From Saccharibacillus qingshengii (GTDB taxonomy: Bacteria; Bacillota; Bacilli; Paenibacillales; Paenibacillaceae): a stretch of 64,000 nt of DNA. Where the stretch lies: positions 34,145 to 98,144 of the forward strand of contig NZ_JAAZWC010000019.1 of assembly GCF_013185195.1 (NCBI RefSeq), written 5' to 3'. The notes under the pieces were generated by a model, which saw only the letters and a program-made list of their open reading frames with translations, was not told the origin of the DNA and did not search any database. Shown here piece by piece: positions 1 to 8,118 of the stretch. The translations under genes were made by a program, and so were the position numbers. Position 1 is the first letter of the stretch. Every line of letters starts with the position of its first letter.

Positions 1-54
1 CTGCAGCCGATTGCGCTATGCTTAAAAAGACAAACGTCCGGGAGGGAATGCCAC

Positions 55-702
55 TTGAACCGCTACCGTTACGGTGTGCTGAAAGCCAAAGCGATCAAAT
101 CGATCCACGGCTTCGGCAGCCAGCCGCATTTTCATATCTGCCTGCAGGACGATCGGGGCGCCTCCTACCGGGCCTCGGTCAATATCAAATCCAAAGCCTA
201 TCCGTCCGAGCTGCTGTACCATATCGGACCCTGCCTGCCCGACGATGCAGAGGCGTTGAAGACCCTGCCCGGCGGATTCTCCCCGATCCAACACGGCCGG
301 CCCGTACAGGGGCTGGACTTCGTCCGCCGTCCGCTGCTGAGCCAAGAAGACATGGTCCCGCTGCCCGCCAGCCTGCCGGGACCGGACAACGATCTGAACG
401 AGAAGATCGTCGCCTTGATCGACGCGGCCCTACTGGCCCATGCCGATCTGTACGTCTTCGGCGACAGTTGGGGACCGGAAGCGAAAACGCCGGACTACTA
501 CTTCGGCTTCCGTCCGGGACGGGGCGTACACAATATTCATATGAATCAGGGCAATGAGCATCCGTGGCACGAAGACAACGGAGCTTTCCGGGACGGAGCG
601 ATCCTGGTACATTTTGCCGAAGGAGACCGCTGGATCGGACTGTTTCTCGCTTTTCAATCGCAATCCTGGAAGACGGACGAGCGGGGACGCGCGGCGGACT
701 AA
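55..702 (+). CDS. DUF2278 (YukJ-like) family protein
   Basis: The 215-residue protein resembles the DUF2278/YukJ family: an N-terminal beta-rich half (Y-G-V-L-K near the start, then a stretch resembling H-x-H-I within residues 20-30) and a C-terminal VFGDSWGPE followed by GVHNIHMNQGN, a His/Asp/Asn-rich patch typical of this family. No signal peptide or membrane segment is seen, so it is probably cytosolic. The biochemical role of the family is unknown to me. The start is a TTG eight bases after a GGGAGGG ribosome site; no in-frame ATG fits as well. It is followed 80 bp later by a second small gene on the same strand. The family call is from memory of motifs and is moderately sure. Confidence 0.75.
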   Translation: MNRYRYGVLKAKAIKSIHGFGSQPHFHICLQDDRGASYRASVNIKSKAYPSELLYHIGPCLPDDAEALKTLPGGFSPIQHGRPVQGLDFVRRPLLSQEDMVPLPASLPGPDNDLNEKIVALIDAALLAHADLYVFGDSWGPEAKTPDYYFGFRPGRGVHNIHMNQGNEHPWHEDNGAFRDGAILVHFAEGDRWIGLFLAFQSQSWKTDERGRAAD

Positions 703-782
703 TCTCGTTCGCCGCCGCTCCGCTTATCCGCTTGGGTGCCGTCCACGTTATTCATTTCAGCCCGACAAGGAGGGTTCACGCT

Positions 783-1424
783 TTGAGCGTCCGGAAAAAA
801 ATCCGCGAGATCAACAAGATCCGCGACCAACTGAACACCAAAAACGCCGAGTATTTCGATGAAGTCATCGTTCACGTCCGATCCAGCCGCGTGATCGAAG
901 AAAACGGCGAAGACTGGCTGCTGGAACGGGGACTGGAACTCCTCGCCGCCCAGCAGAAAGGCACTCCCGCGGCCCGGCTGTTCGGTCCGAATCCGATCGA
1001 CTTTGCCGATCAGGGTCTTGCCGGTCTGCCCCAACGCAAAAAAGAACCGGCTCTGCGCTCCTACCTGCTGGTCCCCTGGACCGCGCTCAGCTGGACGTTT
1101 CTGCTGCTCGGGCTGACCGCCCTGTTCGTTCCGGAGACGGAGGAAATCAATACCGGCACCCTGCTGATCGTTGTGATCGGGGCCATTGCCCTGTTTGAAG
1201 TGCTGATGAGACTGATTCGACGCGATCCCGAAGAAGGCGTGCCGGCTCCGCCCAAGTTCAATCTGCGCGGAATCGGCTCCACTTTGATCGCTCTGATCGT
1301 AGTCGGAGCAGCCGGCCTGATGGTGCTGCAGATCGCGCCAACTGTCAAGATTCCGTTCCAGATCAGCCTCGTGATTGCGGCGATCGGATTTATCGGTCAG
1401 TTCGCGCTGCTGCGTAGAAGATAA
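783..1424 (+). CDS. DUF1129-like membrane protein
   Basis: This 213-residue protein has a soluble N-terminal half rich in charged residues and then about four hydrophobic segments (roughly residues 98-118, 125-145, 160-180 and 187-205), ending in LLRRR. The motif GTPAARLFG just before the first membrane span resembles the 'aQkkGktArqLfG' signature of DUF1129 proteins of Bacillota; function is unknown. The TTG start at 783 is chosen because an AAGGAGGG site lies seven bases upstream; the frame is open further 5' but overlaps the preceding gene without a ribosome site. It may be co-transcribed with the DUF2278 gene. Confidence 0.65.
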   Translation: MSVRKKIREINKIRDQLNTKNAEYFDEVIVHVRSSRVIEENGEDWLLERGLELLAAQQKGTPAARLFGPNPIDFADQGLAGLPQRKKEPALRSYLLVPWTALSWTFLLLGLTALFVPETEEINTGTLLIVVIGAIALFEVLMRLIRRDPEEGVPAPPKFNLRGIGSTLIALIVVGAAGLMVLQIAPTVKIPFQISLVIAAIGFIGQFALLRRR

Positions 1425-1441
1425 GACCTATCATGCAAAGA

Positions 1442-1736
1442 AGCCTCCCTTGCGGGAGGCTCCAGGCTGTCGAGAAAGTCCCATTCGTGTGAAAAGCTTG
1501 TCGGCTGCGGGAGAAATTCGTTAGCGGACGCTCACGATGTGCCTTTCTTCGAAAGGCTTTAGGTCGCGTGTTGAAATCGGGAAAAACGATCAAATTTCAA
1601 TGGAATTTTCCCGATTTCAAAGGCGAACACTATCGTTCCTTCACTGAATTTCTCCCTCCGCCTCCTCGCTTCTCTCGGAATCAGACTTTCTCGACACGTT
1701 GAGCCTCCCTTGCGGGAGGCTCAGAGTGTCGAGAAA
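1442..1736. repeat. Direct repeats of a terminator-like hairpin flanking a MITE-like element
   Basis: A 21-bp unit AGCCTCCCTTGCGGGAGGCTC occurs at 1442-1462 and again at 1702-1722; each is itself a 7-bp-stem hairpin. Both copies are followed within a few bases by TGTCGAGAAA (1468-1477 and 1727-1736). The first hairpin lies just after the DUF1129-like gene and, read on the minus strand, runs into TTCTTT, so it probably began as a terminator shared by convergent genes. Confidence 0.7.
1468..1696. mobile_element. MITE-like palindromic element (229 bp, no ORF)
   Basis: The element is bounded by a perfect 13-bp terminal inverted repeat, TGTCGAGAAAGTC (1468-1480) and its complement (1684-1696). 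Inside are nested arms: GCGGGAGAAATTCG (from 1507) against CGAATTTCTCCC-like sequence at 1642-1661, and a perfect 15-bp pair TTGAAATCGGGAAAA (1571-1585) with its complement (1606-1620). No protein is encoded. The segment 1615-1661 recurs nearly unchanged at 47321-47366. I infer a non-autonomous transposable or structured intergenic repeat; mobility is not shown. Confidence 0.6.
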
Positions 1737-1787
1737 CCCAGTTCTCCAGATTGGTCAAGCCCCCATTTTATGGACAGTGAAAAAACC

Positions 1788-2672
1788 CTAAGAAACGAAC
1801 TGGCATCGATACTCCACCGGCGTCAGTTTGTTTAGTTTTCGCTGTGGTCGTTTGGTATTATAAAAGCGGATGTATCTTTCGATCCGTTTTTGCGCCTCTT
1901 CAAAACTTCGGATAGAATACAGGTAGAGCCCTTCCGTTTTGAGATGCGAGAAGAAGCTCTCTATGGAGGCATTGTCATAACAATTGCCCCCGCGAGACAT
2001 GCTGATTCGGGCGCCAACCTTTGGCAGCATGTCGTGGTACAGATGAGACGTGTACGGGGCTCCGCGGTCGCTATGAACGACCACGCCCGTCACGTCTTTT
2101 CGTTTGCGAAAAGCTTTCTTAAACGTACGCCGTACAAGTTCTTTGTCCGGATGTTCGCCGATTTCATAGGCGACAATTTCGTTGTTGAACAGATCTTTAA
2201 TGGCTGATAGGTATAACCAACGCTCACCAATTGCGTACTGCGTGATGTCCGTGACCCATTTCTCATTTGGTTTTTCAGCTTTGAAATGCTGCTGGAGTAG
2301 ATTTTCTGCGACCAGCCCAGCTACGTCTGCCGTGTACGTGTATCTGCGTTTCTTACGAACTCGGGATTGAATCCCAAGCTTCTGCATGAGCCGTAACACT
2401 TTCTTGTGATTCATCCAGACGCCGAGATCCTGCGCAAGAAACAATTGGAGCTGGCGATAACCGTAACACCCGTCATACTTGTGGTAGATCTGACTCACAA
2501 GCTGTTGATCTGCAGCATCTCGATCTAGATCCTGTCGATTCAACCAGGTATAATAGCCGCTTCTCGAGACGCCAAACAGCTGGCAGAGCCGCTGAATCTG
2601 CCCTTTTTCGTTCACCTGCCGAATGAGCGCATAGCGCGCTTTTGTTCCTCCTCCCTCCAGATTTTTAAGCAC
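1788..2672 (-). CDS. IS3-family transposase OrfB (DDE integrase domain)
   Basis: This is the catalytic half of the transposase, about 294 residues. The rve-type core is intact: WVTDIT gives the first Asp, VVHSDRGAPYTS the second, and YDNASIESFFSHLKTE the Glu, with normal D-D-35-E spacing. An HTH_21-like region precedes it. The frame begins at a GTG lying on the slippery heptamer, so the functional product is probably the OrfAB fusion made by -1 frameshifting rather than OrfB from its own start. It appears full length, so the element may still be active. Confidence 0.9.
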   Translation of the reverse strand: MLKNLEGGGTKARYALIRQVNEKGQIQRLCQLFGVSRSGYYTWLNRQDLDRDAADQQLVSQIYHKYDGCYGYRQLQLFLAQDLGVWMNHKKVLRLMQKLGIQSRVRKKRRYTYTADVAGLVAENLLQQHFKAEKPNEKWVTDITQYAIGERWLYLSAIKDLFNNEIVAYEIGEHPDKELVRRTFKKAFRKRKDVTGVVVHSDRGAPYTSHLYHDMLPKVGARISMSRGGNCYDNASIESFFSHLKTEGLYLYSIRSFEEAQKRIERYIRFYNTKRPQRKLNKLTPVEYRCQFVS

Positions 2673-2938
2673 TTTTTTAGCAGCTCATTTTCCCTTTGTA
2701 ACTGCTTGATTTGTAAGTCTGAATCCACATATTCTTCGCGTCTTCCTCTTTGATCCAACAGTCCAAACTCGCCTTGCTTTCTATATTTTTGCATCCATTT
2801 CCGAACACGGTCTACGTCATGAATGTGAAGATGATCTGTGATTTGACGATGCGTCCATTTCTCCTCTACATGCAGCCGAATGGCTTCTTTCTTGAGTTCC
2901 AATGAATATGTTTTGAACTTCTGTCCTTTTGTTGCCAT
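2612..2938 (-). CDS. IS3-family transposase OrfA (helix-turn-helix)
   Basis: The 108-residue protein starts MATKGQKFKTYSLELKKEA, carries a helix-turn-helix in residues 15-55 (HRQITDHLHIHDVDRVRKWM) and a leucine-zipper-like QLQRENELLKK segment near residues 80-92. In IS3 elements OrfA binds the terminal repeats and is fused to OrfB by frameshifting. It is intact and is read in the same direction as the truncated host gene upstream of it. Confidence 0.88.
   Translation of the reverse strand: MATKGQKFKTYSLELKKEAIRLHVEEKWTHRQITDHLHIHDVDRVRKWMQKYRKQGEFGLLDQRGRREEYVDSDLQIKQLQRENELLKKCLKIWREEEQKRAMRSFGR
2672..2678 (-). other. Programmed -1 frameshift site A AAA AAG
   Basis: Read on the minus strand the heptamer AAAAAAG falls in orfA phase as CTA AAA AAG TGC. 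Slipping back one base continues into the orfB frame (GTG CTT AAA). It lies inside the 61-bp overlap of the two frames, as in typical IS3 elements. Confidence 0.8.
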
Positions 2939-4214
2939 GAAAAATGCACCCCCAAATGCTCATTAATTTACCCGTGGGGTTTTCTAATGTCCATTTTAAG
3001 GGGTGCACTTCATTCAGGCTGCCGAGCCGTGTCCGTCGGCCGATCCAGCTGTACGCGTACGTATCGTCGAAGACTTTTTCGCGGCGGATCCGCGGTACGG
3101 GTAGCCGCTCGGCTTCCGGCGTACCTGCGAATCCTTCCGTTGCGCCGCCGAGGTCGCCGGCTGCGCTGCCGCCCGCCGCTGCCATTCTGGCCTCCCCCCC
3201 TGCCGCATGCCCTGTTCCCTGGGCTTGAAAATCCCCTTCGAACAGCAGCAGTGTGGGAAAATCATTGGCTTGAAACGGAAGCTGAAGCGGCGCCGGGCCA
3301 TCTGCCCCGCGTGAAGCCTCCTTGTTCTCCAGCTCGTCCGTGCCCGTGACTCCGGCGATCAGCCAGGCCAGGCTCGAACGGCGAACTTCGCCGCCGAAAT
3401 TGTAGCTGCGAATCGTCGGAACGAATTCGTGCCCGTCATGGAACAGCAAAATATCGAGCAGCGTTCTCCGGTGGCCTTCCAACCGTTCCGCCAGTTCGGG
3501 CCGGCGTTCCTGCAGCAGCGGCAGCGCGATTTCTAGAGCGTTCAGCATCACGCTCTGATAGACCAGGCTCATATTCTCGCCCCATCCCCAGCCTCTGCGA
3601 GCGGTATAATCCGCCCAACGCTCGAAATACTGCATCGAGAGTGCCAGACGGGCCTCGTCGCCGAGCAGCGAAGCGATCACAAGCAGCATCGCTCCGTCGC
3701 TCATCGTCTTGTTGGGATAATACAATTCGGGTTCGCGGCATTCCCGTTCGAACCAGGATGCCGCATGCCGGAGCATGCCGTCGATCGCGTCCGTATGTGC
3801 CGGTGGTACAGCCCCGGGCGCACGCAGCCTCAGCGATACCAGAGGCATCAAAATAAAGAACGCCGCGTTCGAATCCTGCACGGCGGATTCTTCCGCATAC
3901 CAGCGGAAAGCTCCGTAGTGCGAGTCTTCCGGATCCGTAATTTGCAGCCGCTCCAGCGCGCGCAGCGTCTCCAGCCGCTGCGCGGCGGAACGCCCCGAAG
4001 AACCGGTGGACGCTTCAAGCATGTTCTTCGATTCCAGCAGCGTCTCCAGCGCGTAATAGCCGGCCGAATACCGCCCTTCGTGGCAGACAGGCAGATGCGC
4101 GATCTGCCGGGTATGGCCGGGACGGTCATACCGGACCAGCCCGTCTTCGATCACGATACCCGCCGATGCTTCTTCGTAAATCCGCCGCATCGTGCGCAGT
4201 GTCCAATCGTTCAA
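2817..4214 (-). pseudogene. 3'-truncated sugar-locus protein, fused to IS sequence
   Basis: About 400 native residues remain (4214 to about 3013), then the frame runs for about 65 residues into the IS and stops at 2817. The native part is Trp/Tyr- and helix-rich (for example YYPNKTMSDGAMLLVIASLL and RRGWGWGENMSL), suggesting an (alpha/alpha)-toroid like heparinase-type lyases or related hydrolases, but I cannot name the family. The TTG start follows an AAGGAGG site. It is the last gene of the importer operon, 66 bp after the lipoprotein gene, so it probably acted on the imported or target glycan. The missing 3' part is not found beyond the IS, which implies a deletion. Confidence 0.7.
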
Positions 4215-4280
4215 GATACAGCCTCCTTTCCGTTCGGCGATTCTTGCTTCGAGCACGCTCCGGCCCACCGCCGCCTTGTC

Positions 4281-5972
4281 TTACTGCTGCTCCCGCATCT
4301 GCTTGCCCATCTCATAAATGTCGCTCATCAGAATAGCCTCGTCTTTGTTCTCCGCATACCAGGTCGCATAGAACTCGTCGATCTGCGCGCCGCCGGCTTT
4401 GTCCCATACGGCCTGCGAATCGCTGATGAACTTGTCGACCGCCGCCTGTCCGCCGCCGCCCACGATCGTCTGCATCGCCATATCGAGCATCGTTTTGTTG
4501 GCGTTGGTATTGATCGTAGCCAGATTTTGCGGCAGCAGCGGCAGATAGGCTCTCTGCGTGATGCCGACCATCGGACGGGCCGGATCCATATAAGCGGCTT
4601 CCGCCTGCTCGTAAATCTTAATGAAATCTTTTTCGGCGTCCGTCGGACTGACTTTGTTTTTGAGACCGTAATTTTTGCCGACGAGCGGAGTCAGCCTGCC
4701 CATATCGCGGTTATATTCCAGCTCCGTTTTATTTTTCTCCGGATCGATCGGTTTGGCGCGGCCGTCGTCCGTTTGGGTATAATGCTCGCCTTCGATACCG
4801 TTCTGGATCGTATTCGTATAGGTGTCGCTGACCATGAAATCGATCATTTTCATGACCGAGACGGGGTCTTTGGCCGATGCGTTCACCATTCCCGTCATCT
4901 GCACCGGGCTGCTGAGAAGCGGACTGTAGCTGCCGAATTCCGTCTCCGGAAGCGGCATGGCGATCACTTCGGCATCCGGCACATTCTGCTTGAGCGCTTC
5001 GTACGAACTCACATCCGCGCCGTTGCTGCCATAAATGCCGAGCTTGCCGGAGATCCACATCTGCTTTTGCTTCTCGCCGTTTTTGTCCGTCACGAAGTCT
5101 TTGTCCACCACGCCGGCGTCGTACAGCTTCTGCTGGAACGAGATTGCCGAGCGAATCCGTTCCCAGTCATGCACGACTTTGTCGTTCTCGAGTACCCACG
5201 GGATCTGGTCTTCGCCGAACAGCGTGAAGCCCGTGCCGTACATATGGTTCAAAATGATGCCCGCCACGAAGCTCAGTCCCGTACCTTCCGTATTGGCTTG
5301 TCCGTCTCCGTCCGGATCCTGCTGCGTAAACGCTTCGGCGACCGCCAAGAATTCGTCCGGCGTCTTCGGCACGTCCAGCCCCAGCTTGTCCAACCAGTCT
5401 TTGCGGATCAACAGATAATGCTGCGGCGTCAGCTCCATCGGACGGCCGAGCAGATACATCTTGCCGTCTTCCATCGTGGCTGCTTTTTGGATAGCCGGAT
5501 ATTTCTCCAGCATCGCTTTGTATTCCGTACTGTTCTTGGCGATCAGATCGTCCAGCGGCATCAGCTGTTTCTGATTGTAGAGCTGGCCTTGGTAAGCCGT
5601 ATCGAATTCGAAAATAAGATCCGGGGCCTGGCGCGAAGCGAACAGCACGTTGAACTTCTGCAGCGATTCGAAGCGCGGCACCGTCACGTATTTCACATCC
5701 GCCGGTCCGTTCTCGTTGACCCACTTGGTCCAGCGGTTGCTGTCCATCGTCCCTTCGGACGCCGGAACCGTACCGCGGTCGTACAGCGAGACGGTGATCG
5801 AACCGCGTTTGTCTCCCGCCGCTCCGGTCTCTCCGTCGGCGCCGCCTGCTCCCGGCGATCCTCCCCCGCTGCAGCCCGCGGCGCTCAGGGCGAAGGTCAA
5901 AGCCAGTGCCGCATACGCGGATTTTCGGGCATTGCGAACAATTGGGCCTGCGGCAAGTTTTTTTCTGGTCAT
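4281..5972 (-). CDS. Sugar ABC importer substrate-binding lipoprotein (YtcQ/LipO-like)
   Basis: The 563-residue protein has a lipoprotein signal peptide (positively charged start, hydrophobic stretch, LSAAGCSGGG lipobox) and the long extracellular binding-protein fold of the YtcQ/LplA group, with PDLIFEFDTAY and GRPMELTPQHYLLIRKDWLDKLG typical of that group. It would present an oligosaccharide to the two permeases encoded upstream. The ATG start follows GAGGAGGG. It lies 85 bp after the second permease gene. No ATPase is encoded nearby, as is usual for this class, which shares an MsmX-type ATPase. Confidence 0.88.
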   Translation of the reverse strand: MTRKKLAAGPIVRNARKSAYAALALTFALSAAGCSGGGSPGAGGADGETGAAGDKRGSITVSLYDRGTVPASEGTMDSNRWTKWVNENGPADVKYVTVPRFESLQKFNVLFASRQAPDLIFEFDTAYQGQLYNQKQLMPLDDLIAKNSTEYKAMLEKYPAIQKAATMEDGKMYLLGRPMELTPQHYLLIRKDWLDKLGLDVPKTPDEFLAVAEAFTQQDPDGDGQANTEGTGLSFVAGIILNHMYGTGFTLFGEDQIPWVLENDKVVHDWERIRSAISFQQKLYDAGVVDKDFVTDKNGEKQKQMWISGKLGIYGSNGADVSSYEALKQNVPDAEVIAMPLPETEFGSYSPLLSSPVQMTGMVNASAKDPVSVMKMIDFMVSDTYTNTIQNGIEGEHYTQTDDGRAKPIDPEKNKTELEYNRDMGRLTPLVGKNYGLKNKVSPTDAEKDFIKIYEQAEAAYMDPARPMVGITQRAYLPLLPQNLATINTNANKTMLDMAMQTIVGGGGQAAVDKFISDSQAVWDKAGGAQIDEFYATWYAENKDEAILMSDIYEMGKQMREQQ

Positions 5973-6057
5973 ACGGATAACCCTCCTCTGATTAGAAAGC
6001 TGTCGACTTTGTACAAACATCCGGTGTGCGCCGGAAATCTCCGGCATGCCTCCGACT

Positions 6058-6933
6058 TCAGCCTTTGATGGCCCCGATCGTCACCCCTTTCACAAAATAA
6101 CGTTGGAGCAGCGGGTACACGATCAGCATCGGAATGATCATGATCATGATGCCGGCGGCTTTGATGCCTTCCGGCGTAATGTTGCTGGCCTGCTGCGTAT
6201 CCATCGTGTTGATCTCCTGCAGCACGGCCTGGCTTCGCACCATCTGCTGGATCAGCACGGTCAGATTGAGTTTTTCGGGACTGTTGACGTAGATCATGAC
6301 ATTGAAGAACGAGTTCCAGTAATACACGCCGTAGAACAATCCGATCGTGGCAAGCATGGGCAGCGACAGCGGCAGGACAATCCGCAGCAGCAGCCTCCAC
6401 TCCCCGGATCCGTCGATCCGCGACGCTTCGATGAGTTCTTCGGGCACATTTTCGAAAAAGGAGCGCATAATCATCATATTGTACGTACTGACAAGTGCCG
6501 GCAGCCAAAGCGCCCCGTACGTATTGACCAGTCCGAGCGAACTGACTACCAGGTAGGTCGGAATCAGTCCGCCGGTGAACAGCATCGTAAACACGATCGC
6601 GAGCGTCAGCCAGCGGCGGCCGTAGAATTCCCGGCGCGACAGCGGATAAGCGGCGCAGATCGTCACGACCATGCTGAGCGCTACGCCGACGACCGTAATG
6701 AGCACGCTGTTCGCGAAAGAGCGCAGCACCGGCGTGCCTTCGAACAGCAGCTTGTAGGATTCAAACGTGATCTCCTGCGGCCAGAGCGTGACGAAACCCG
6801 ACATGACCGCGTTTTTGCCGCTGAGCGACAGCGAGGCCAGATGCAGCAGAGGCAGCAGGCACAAGATGCCGGCCAGCGTCAGCAGCACATAATTGAACAC
6901 GTAAAACGTACGCTCTCCCCGGGTCGATTTCAT
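6058..6933 (-). CDS. Carbohydrate ABC transporter permease (YtcP/LplC-like)
   Basis: The 291-residue inner-membrane permease has six predicted membrane segments and the MalFG-type EAA loop EELIEASRIDGSGEWRLLLRIVLPLS, which contacts the ATPase. Its ending YFVKGVTIGAIKG is characteristic of the LplC/YtcP family. The ATG at 6933 follows AAAGGAGGAACG. The upstream permease gene ends 16 bp before it, so the pair is probably translationally linked. It works with the neighbouring YteP-like permease and the YtcQ-like lipoprotein. Confidence 0.9.
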   Translation of the reverse strand: MKSTRGERTFYVFNYVLLTLAGILCLLPLLHLASLSLSGKNAVMSGFVTLWPQEITFESYKLLFEGTPVLRSFANSVLITVVGVALSMVVTICAAYPLSRREFYGRRWLTLAIVFTMLFTGGLIPTYLVVSSLGLVNTYGALWLPALVSTYNMMIMRSFFENVPEELIEASRIDGSGEWRLLLRIVLPLSLPMLATIGLFYGVYYWNSFFNVMIYVNSPEKLNLTVLIQQMVRSQAVLQEINTMDTQQASNITPEGIKAAGIMIMIIPMLIVYPLLQRYFVKGVTIGAIKG

Positions 6934-6949
6934 GATCGTTCCTCCTTTT

Positions 6950-7909
6950 TCACCATAGGCCCCGACCGAATCGGCGCGCGACCGCATTGGTCAGCAGTAC
7001 GAGAATGAACGCCACCAGCGATTCGAACAATCCGAGCGCCGCCGTCAGGCTGAACTGTCCGCCCTGAAGACCAATCGCGTAAATGTAGGTGCTGATGACT
7101 TCGGATATGCCCGACACGATCGAATTTTGCAGCACGTAGACCTGGTCGAAACCGACTTCCATCACCCGTCCCATGGCCAGAATCAGCATAATGACGATCG
7201 TCGGGCTGATGCCGGGCAGCGTGATATTGCGGATCTGCTTCCATTTGCCCGCTCCGTCCATCGACGCCGCTTCGTACAGACTCGGGTCGATCGAGGTGAG
7301 CGCCGCCAGATAGATGATCGCGCTGAATCCGGCGTCTTTCCAGATGCCCGATCCGAGGAAAATGGCGACCCAAGAGCTCTCGTTGAACAGGAAGGCGAAC
7401 GACTGCCCGGTCAGCTTCTCCAGCGCCGCATTGACGATCCCGGATTGGGCGAAGATCGTCACGACGAGGCCGCCCACGATCACCCAGGAGAAGAAGTGCG
7501 GCAGATAGACGAGCGTCTGCACCGATTTCTGGAACCACTTTTTGCGGACCTCGTTCAGCATAATGGCGAGAATGATGGGAAAAGGAAACCCGACCGCGAC
7601 ACTCAGGACGCTGAGCAGCAGGGTGTTGCGGATAATCTGGAGCGACTGCGACTGGGTGAACAGCATCTCGAAGTTGGCAAAACCGACCCATTGGCTGCCC
7701 CAGATTCCTTCATAGAACGTGTAGTTTTTGAAGGCGATCACAAGACCGGCCATCGGGGCGTATTTGAAAACCAGATAAAAAACGATGACGGGAATAAACA
7801 TGATCCACAGCGGCGCGTTCGTCTTGAACCGCTGCGTGTGCCAGAACCGTCGGGACTGTCCGGGCGACTTCGCCTGCAGCCGGATAGGCTTGGCCGAGTT
7901 GGCTTTCAT
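6950..7909 (-). CDS. Carbohydrate ABC transporter permease (YteP/LplB-like)
   Basis: The 319-residue permease has six membrane segments and an EAA loop (DPSLYEAASMDGAGKWKQIR). PLWIMFIPVIVFYLVFKYAPMAG near the N-terminus is the LplB/YteP signature. The ATG at 7909 is chosen because CAAAGGAGG lies directly upstream; an earlier in-frame ATG at 7963 has no ribosome site. This is the first gene of the importer operon. Confidence 0.9.
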   Translation of the reverse strand: MKANSAKPIRLQAKSPGQSRRFWHTQRFKTNAPLWIMFIPVIVFYLVFKYAPMAGLVIAFKNYTFYEGIWGSQWVGFANFEMLFTQSQSLQIIRNTLLLSVLSVAVGFPFPIILAIMLNEVRKKWFQKSVQTLVYLPHFFSWVIVGGLVVTIFAQSGIVNAALEKLTGQSFAFLFNESSWVAIFLGSGIWKDAGFSAIIYLAALTSIDPSLYEAASMDGAGKWKQIRNITLPGISPTIVIMLILAMGRVMEVGFDQVYVLQNSIVSGISEVISTYIYAIGLQGGQFSLTAALGLFESLVAFILVLLTNAVARRFGRGLW

Positions 7910-7948
7910 ACGGGCAACCTCCTTTGCGTTCATTTCGGAATTATTCTT

Positions 7949-7962
7949 GGTAAGCGTTCTCA
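7949..7962. promoter_or_regulatory. Possible CcpA cre site upstream of the importer operon
   Basis: GGTAAGCGTTCTCA matches the cre consensus TGWAANCGNTNWCA in 13 of 14 positions. It lies 40 bp before the first permease start, in the leader of a sugar operon where carbon catabolite control is expected. Confidence 0.4.
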
Positions 7963-8118
7963 TTTTGACTGTCGGCAGCTTGGATCAAGCTCTTTCTGTT
8001 TGTCACGTTAGCCTCAAAAAGCAGTATTCGCAATATTCCATTTTCGTGTTTATCCGCCGGAAACCGCACGGTTGAAGGATTCAAGTCCGGTTAACCCGGA
8101 TAAAAAACCTTCGGCGCG

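Larger units (their letters stand above)
1752..3012 (-). mobile_element. IS3-family insertion sequence (about 1.26 kb)
   Basis: The element encodes overlapping orfA and orfB on the minus strand and ends in imperfect inverted repeats starting TG (left, 1752) and ending CA (right, 3012), both sharing CCCC and ATGGACA at the same offsets. Size, two-frame organisation and an A6G frameshift site fit the IS3 family, IS150-like group. The three bases outside the ends (GAT left, TTC right) do not match, so no target duplication is visible, suggesting that one flank was lost or rearranged after insertion. Confidence 0.85.

Noticed and set aside
2612..2938. Idea that orfA/orfB overlap is a damaging frameshift
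   Set aside because: The A6G heptamer in the right phase and the intact DDE residues fit normal IS3 programmed frameshifting.
3765..6068. A 767-codon open frame on the plus strand
   Set aside because: It lies antisense to the binding lipoprotein and truncated gene, is rich in His/Arg as expected for a shadow of GC-rich coding DNA, and has no ribosome site.
8081..8118. TCCGGTTAACCCGGA palindrome as terminator of the SGNH esterase gene
   Set aside because: The A run is on the wrong side for minus-strand termination, so it was not listed.
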